Below the pieces are notes generated by a model. It had not been told where the DNA came from. It saw only the letters and a program-made list of their open reading frames with translations, and made no database searches. A DNA stretch of 7,642 nt from Solobacterium sp. (lineage in GTDB: Bacteria; Bacillota_I; Bacilli_A; Erysipelotrichales; Erysipelotrichaceae). The translations under genes and the position numbers were made by a program. Positions 5,513 to 7,642 of the stretch are shown in pieces. Within the stretch, counting starts at the first letter, position 1, and the number at the start of each line of letters is the position of its first letter. The stretch is taken from contig JAEEYJ010000005.1 in the NCBI GenBank assembly GCA_016291725.1, positions 1 to 7,642 on the forward strand, read 5' to 3'.

Positions 5513-5707
5513 TGTATCGCGGTACCACACTGGTTGCCGGGGATCTTTCCCGGCCGCTCTGACTGTAACGCTGTCTGCGTCCTTCCCTACTGGATTCAGG
5601 AAGGATTCTCCCGGATGCGTTTCCCTGTACTGCAGTACCTGCCGGACTTCCACTCTGTTCCGGTTCGCTGGAGGGTACAGTACGGTACTCTTCCGTTCTT
5701 TGAATCT
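5481..5707 (-). promoter_or_regulatory. T-box riboswitch leader (probable tRNA-Arg sensor) of the M14 carboxypeptidase
   Basis: The 14-base T-box AGTGTGGTACCGCG (5531-5518) differs from AGGGTGGNACCGCG at one position. Its bulge TGGT (5527-5524) would pair with the ACCA end of an uncharged tRNA. Reading 5' to 3', Stem I has base helix CGGA/TCCG (5695-5692 with 5615-5612), the AGTA box (5689-5686), a GTACC/GGTAC helix and a distal CCGGA/TCCGG hairpin with AGCGA and GTGGAA loops. Then come a Stem II-like hairpin TCCTTCC/GGAAGGA (5605-5599 with 5586-5580) with GAA and AGTA inside, a small ACGC/GCGT helix, and Stem III GCCGGG/CCCGGC just before the T-box. The specifier-loop 3' strand reads GAAACGCA then the lower helix. 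In the glyQS leader the same place reads GAAAGGCA with specifier GGC, so here the triplet is CGC (5619-5617), Arg. ACG (Thr) or GCA (Ala) would need a one-base shift. Uncharged tRNA should turn the gene on. Confidence 0.93.
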
Positions 5708-5713
5708 AGTTGG

Positions 5714-5742
5714 ATTCTAAAAGATCGTACTGTGAATGTCAA
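5714..5742 (-). promoter_or_regulatory. Strong sigma-A promoter of the T-box/peptidase transcript
   Basis: Minus strand TTGACA (5742-5737), a 17-base spacer and TAGAAT (5719-5714): a perfect -35, optimal spacing and 5/6 at the -10. Initiation near 5707 gives a leader of about 240 bases to the start codon, with Stem I beginning a few bases in. It shows the peptidase has its own promoter, independent of the carrier gene upstream. Confidence 0.88.
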
Positions 5743-5755
5743 TGTATCTGCCGGC

Positions 5756-5768
5756 CTGTGCAGCACAG
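5756..5768. repeat. Perfect 13-base dyad upstream of the T-box promoter
   Basis: CTGTGCTGCACAG is a 6+1+6 inverted repeat lying 13 bases upstream of the -35 element and 31 bases after the stop of the carrier gene. No U-tract follows in either direction, so it is not a convincing terminator. It could be a regulator site or be fortuitous. Confidence 0.35.
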
Positions 5769-5799
5769 TACAGCATCTGTATATATGAAAAAATGTAAA

Positions 5800-7245
5800 C
5801 TACATCACAGCTGCGCCGATGCCGTAGCCGACAAAGGTCATCACGAGCACAGCCAGTACAGCGAAGACGCCGCCCCATACGAACATGGACCGGGCATCCG
5901 TCCATTCGGAACCGATGGCAACGGTATTGATCGTCGACTGTCCTGCCGGCGTCATGTTGCAGATGGAAGCACCGAAGCCGACCAGGCACACAGCCGCTGC
6001 TGTACTGACGCTTCCCTGCGGCAGCGCGCTGAGCACGGTCAGGGCAACGGAACTGACTACGGTCGTTGTGACGATGTTGGATGAGAAATTGGTTTCCAGT
6101 ACGGTCCAGGCACTGAAGAACAGCACCAGCATCGTGACGGACAGGCCGGCAGTAACCGGAGACATGACACTGGAAAGCCAGGCACTGATCCCGATGTCCG
6201 CATTGGTCAGGCAGGCACCGATCAGGGTTGCGGCTGCGGTCATCAGTACAGATCCCCACATAACACCCTTGGTGACAGCGTCCCGGAAATTCAGGATCTG
6301 CCGTTCCTCTGTACTGAACAGGAAGAGCAGGATGCAGCCGAAGAGCGGCGGCATGGCACTGGTCCAGGCATTGACTGCTGTGTAGAACTGCGGCAGGATT
6401 CCCTTCACGAGGCTCGGAGCAATCCACAGGAATACCGTCAGGGCCATAACCGCGAGGATGATCTTCTCCCTGGCATCCGCTGCCGGAACGCTTCCCCGCA
6501 GCGCCATTGCTTTGCCGGGATCCACACTGCGGATATCATCCGGACGGTAGAGGAAGCGGAACACCAGGATCAGGAAGACCACAAGTATAATGCCGGTCGG
6601 TATGCCCATTGCCATATACTGGAACTGGTTGACATCGATGCCGGCAGAAGCCAGTGTACCGATGACCAATGTCGGCCATACATGACCGATCGGTGTCATA
6701 CCGGAGGACAGGGAAATGCAGAACGCGGTTCCCAGCATCATCATATTGGCTGTACGCGAACCTTTCTTCAGCTCAAGCACCTGGTAGATATCCTCCAGGA
6801 ACGGCATAAAGGCTACAAAAAGTACGGACGGTGAAATGAACAGACCCAGTACCGTAACAGCCGCGAACAGGAAACTGATGAAATACCACGGCCCTCTGCG
6901 GGCAAAGCGGTTGGTGATGAAGGCTACTGTGCATCTTCGGACAAAGTTCGTCCTGGACAGAGGATAGACCAGCATGAACGTAAAGATCAGGAACGCTACC
7001 GTCGAGTTCCCGAACGCCCCGCTGAAGGCTTTGGAGAATCCGTAGGACGGCAGGAAGCCGATCAGCAGCAGCGTAATCAGGCTCGGCCAGTCGATGGATA
7101 CCCCGATCCACATCGTCAGGGAAAAGAAGAAGATGCCCAGTACACAGAGCGCTTCATGGGACAGCGCCCCTGCCGGCATCATCCAGAAAACACCCAGCAG
7201 TACGGCTGCCAGAATCATCGCTGTTCTTTTCTTTCCACTGTTCAT
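5800..7245 (-). CDS. SLC13/DASS-type (ion transporter superfamily) anion carrier
   Basis: A 481-residue membrane protein with about a dozen hydrophobic segments and the inverted two-repeat layout of the divalent anion:Na+ symporter (DASS/SLC13) family. Both substrate/sodium signature loops can be seen. The first repeat has 'SLSSGMTPIGH' (178-188). The second has 'ETNFSSNIVTTT' (384-395) and 'CNMTPAGQSTINTVA' (429-443), resembling the family pattern of SNT-like motifs followed by P.G..N. Members import di- and tricarboxylates, sulfate or related anions; the substrate here cannot be assigned. Three in-frame ATGs lie at 7272, 7251 and 7245. GGAGAG at 7259-7254 is 8 bases from the 7245 ATG and too close to the 7251 one, while nothing like it precedes 7272, so 7245 is chosen. 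No terminator follows the stop; the next element is the T-box promoter. It is divergent from the MBOAT gene. Confidence 0.85.
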   Translation of the reverse strand: MNSGKKRTAMILAAVLLGVFWMMPAGALSHEALCVLGIFFFSLTMWIGVSIDWPSLITLLLIGFLPSYGFSKAFSGAFGNSTVAFLIFTFMLVYPLSRTNFVRRCTVAFITNRFARRGPWYFISFLFAAVTVLGLFISPSVLFVAFMPFLEDIYQVLELKKGSRTANMMMLGTAFCISLSSGMTPIGHVWPTLVIGTLASAGIDVNQFQYMAMGIPTGIILVVFLILVFRFLYRPDDIRSVDPGKAMALRGSVPAADAREKIILAVMALTVFLWIAPSLVKGILPQFYTAVNAWTSAMPPLFGCILLFLFSTEERQILNFRDAVTKGVMWGSVLMTAAATLIGACLTNADIGISAWLSSVMSPVTAGLSVTMLVLFFSAWTVLETNFSSNIVTTTVVSSVALTVLSALPQGSVSTAAAVCLVGFGASICNMTPAGQSTINTVAIGSEWTDARSMFVWGGVFAVLAVLVMTFVGYGIGAAVM

Positions 7246-7253
7246 ACGCATTA

Positions 7254-7259
7254 CTCTCC
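7254..7259 (-). promoter_or_regulatory. Shine-Dalgarno GGAGAG supporting the carrier start at 7245
   Basis: GGAGAG on the minus strand lies 8 bases before ATG 7245. The same site would be only 2 bases from the ATG at 7251, and it lies inside the frame if translation began at 7272. Confidence 0.6.
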
Positions 7260-7353
7260 GCCGTACTATCATACGCTGAAAAACGCACTTCGCCTACATA
7301 AAACAGGAATCTTTAGAGATATACACGCTGTTTTTTGTTAAAGTAGTAGAGAT

Positions 7354-7360
7354 AAAGGAG
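7354..7360 (+). promoter_or_regulatory. Shine-Dalgarno AAAGGAG of the MBOAT gene
   Basis: AAAGGAG is followed by 7 bases (AATCCGG) and then ATG at 7368. It gives a clear start for the right-edge gene. Confidence 0.85.
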
Positions 7361-7367
7361 AATCCGG

Positions 7368-7642
7368 ATGCTGTTCAATTCCTGGCAGTACGCAGTCTTT
7401 CTGCCGATCGTCTTTCTTGCCTACTATGCTGTACCCCGGCGGTACAGGCCGTATATCCTGCTCACTGCAGGCTTTGTCTACTATGCCTTTGCCGGTGTAC
7501 GCTTCACCCTACTGCTGGCCTGTTCCGCCATGGTTTCCTGGTATTCAGCCCTGCAGATTGAAGGGAAGAACAGACCTCGTTTCTGGCTGTATACTGCCCT
7601 GCTCGTAAATTTCGGCATCCTTTTTGCATTCAAGTACTTCAA
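7368..7642 (+). CDS. MBOAT family O-acyltransferase (AlgI/DltB-like), N-terminal part
   Basis: The first 91 codons are present and the gene runs off the right edge. It begins MLFNSWQYAVFLPIVFLAYY and continues with AVPRRYRPYILLTAGFVYYA, then FAGVRFTLLLACSAMVSWYS, and ends 'LLVNFGILFAFKYF'. This is the classic start of AlgI/PatB-type membrane-bound O-acyltransferases (PF03062): 'MLFNS...F.FLP.V...Y', a basic loop, 'LL..S..FY..', and a later 'L..NL..L..FKY' helix. Such enzymes move acyl groups across the membrane onto secreted polysaccharides or wall polymers, often with a partner SGNH/AlgJ/DltD-like protein; that partner, if any, lies outside the window. The catalytic His is not reached. At least three membrane segments are visible (about 8-21, 29-55, 72-90). 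Confidence 0.88.
   Translation, partial: MLFNSWQYAVFLPIVFLAYYAVPRRYRPYILLTAGFVYYAFAGVRFTLLLACSAMVSWYSALQIEGKNRPRFWLYTALLVNFGILFAFKYF

Larger units (their letters stand above)
7246..7367. other. Divergent intergenic region between the carrier and MBOAT genes
   Basis: About 120 bases, AT-rich compared with the flanking genes, which must hold both divergent promoters. I can see AT-rich hexamers (TATACA near 7320-7325 on plus; TATATC and TATGTA on minus), but no pair with both good hexamers and good spacing. I therefore do not place either promoter. No hairpin or riboswitch is evident. Confidence 0.5.

Noticed and set aside
5756..5768. Dyad CTGTGCTGCACAG considered as the carrier's terminator
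   Set aside because: The stem is short with a 3-base or smaller loop and no U-tract follows on the minus strand. It is kept only as a repeat.
5710..6084. Plus-strand small open frames opposite the T-box promoter and carrier 3' end
   Set aside because: No Shine-Dalgarno sequence and low-quality composition. They cover a region fully explained by the promoter, leader and carrier gene.
5717..6427. Minus-strand frame (236 codons) overlapping the end of the carrier gene and the T-box promoter
   Set aside because: It is out of frame with the carrier, rich in Cys, Arg and His, and runs across the T-box promoter. It has no start signal or domain.

Overview
The window looks like chromosomal DNA of a mid-GC member of the Bacillota (Firmicutes). 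The evidence is a complete T-box leader, a purine riboswitch with an intrinsic terminator, strong Shine-Dalgarno sequences (GGAGGA, AAGGAGG, AAAGGAG) and hairpin-plus-U-tract terminators. Gene content (WYL regulator, DUF169 protein, NCS2 purine permease, M14 peptidase, SLC13-type carrier, MBOAT acyltransferase) fits an anaerobic gut-type Firmicute. The genus cannot be named from the sequence. I see no mobile element, CRISPR array, tRNA or rRNA.

Layout from left to right. Bases 1-161 (+) hold the C-terminus of a protein resembling the acyltransferase (E2/CAT-like) domain of 2-oxoacid dehydrogenases. It ends at a symmetric terminator (171-199) that serves both strands. Everything from 207 to 7245 is on the minus strand, read right to left: an SLC13/DASS-type carrier (7245-5800); a promoter and T-box leader (5742-5481) driving an M14 zinc carboxypeptidase (5467-3785); a promoter and guanine-type purine riboswitch (about 3709-3557) driving an NCS2 purine permease (3525-2158); and an extended -10 promoter driving a WYL-domain regulator (2018-1053), followed closely by a DUF169 protein (1004-207). 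At the right edge, divergent from the carrier, the first 91 codons of an AlgI/DltB-like MBOAT acyltransferase begin at 7368 on the plus strand.

The most interesting part is the T-box/peptidase unit. T-box leaders mostly control aminoacyl-tRNA synthetases, amino-acid biosynthesis genes and transporters; here the only downstream gene is a metallocarboxypeptidase. By homology with the glyQS leader the specifier triplet reads CGC (Arg). The enzyme also has Asp at the position matching residue 255 of pancreatic carboxypeptidases, the S1' residue that gives carboxypeptidase B its preference for C-terminal Arg/Lys. The inferred circuit is that uncharged tRNA-Arg switches on a peptidase that frees arginine (or lysine) from peptides. 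Next to it, purine shortage relieves a riboswitch to switch on purine uptake, so two adjacent transcription units are scavenging functions controlled by RNA sensors.

Several starts were moved downstream of the longest open frame because a good Shine-Dalgarno sequence marks the internal ATG. For the peptidase and the purine permease, the longer frames run back through the regulatory RNA and cannot be real.
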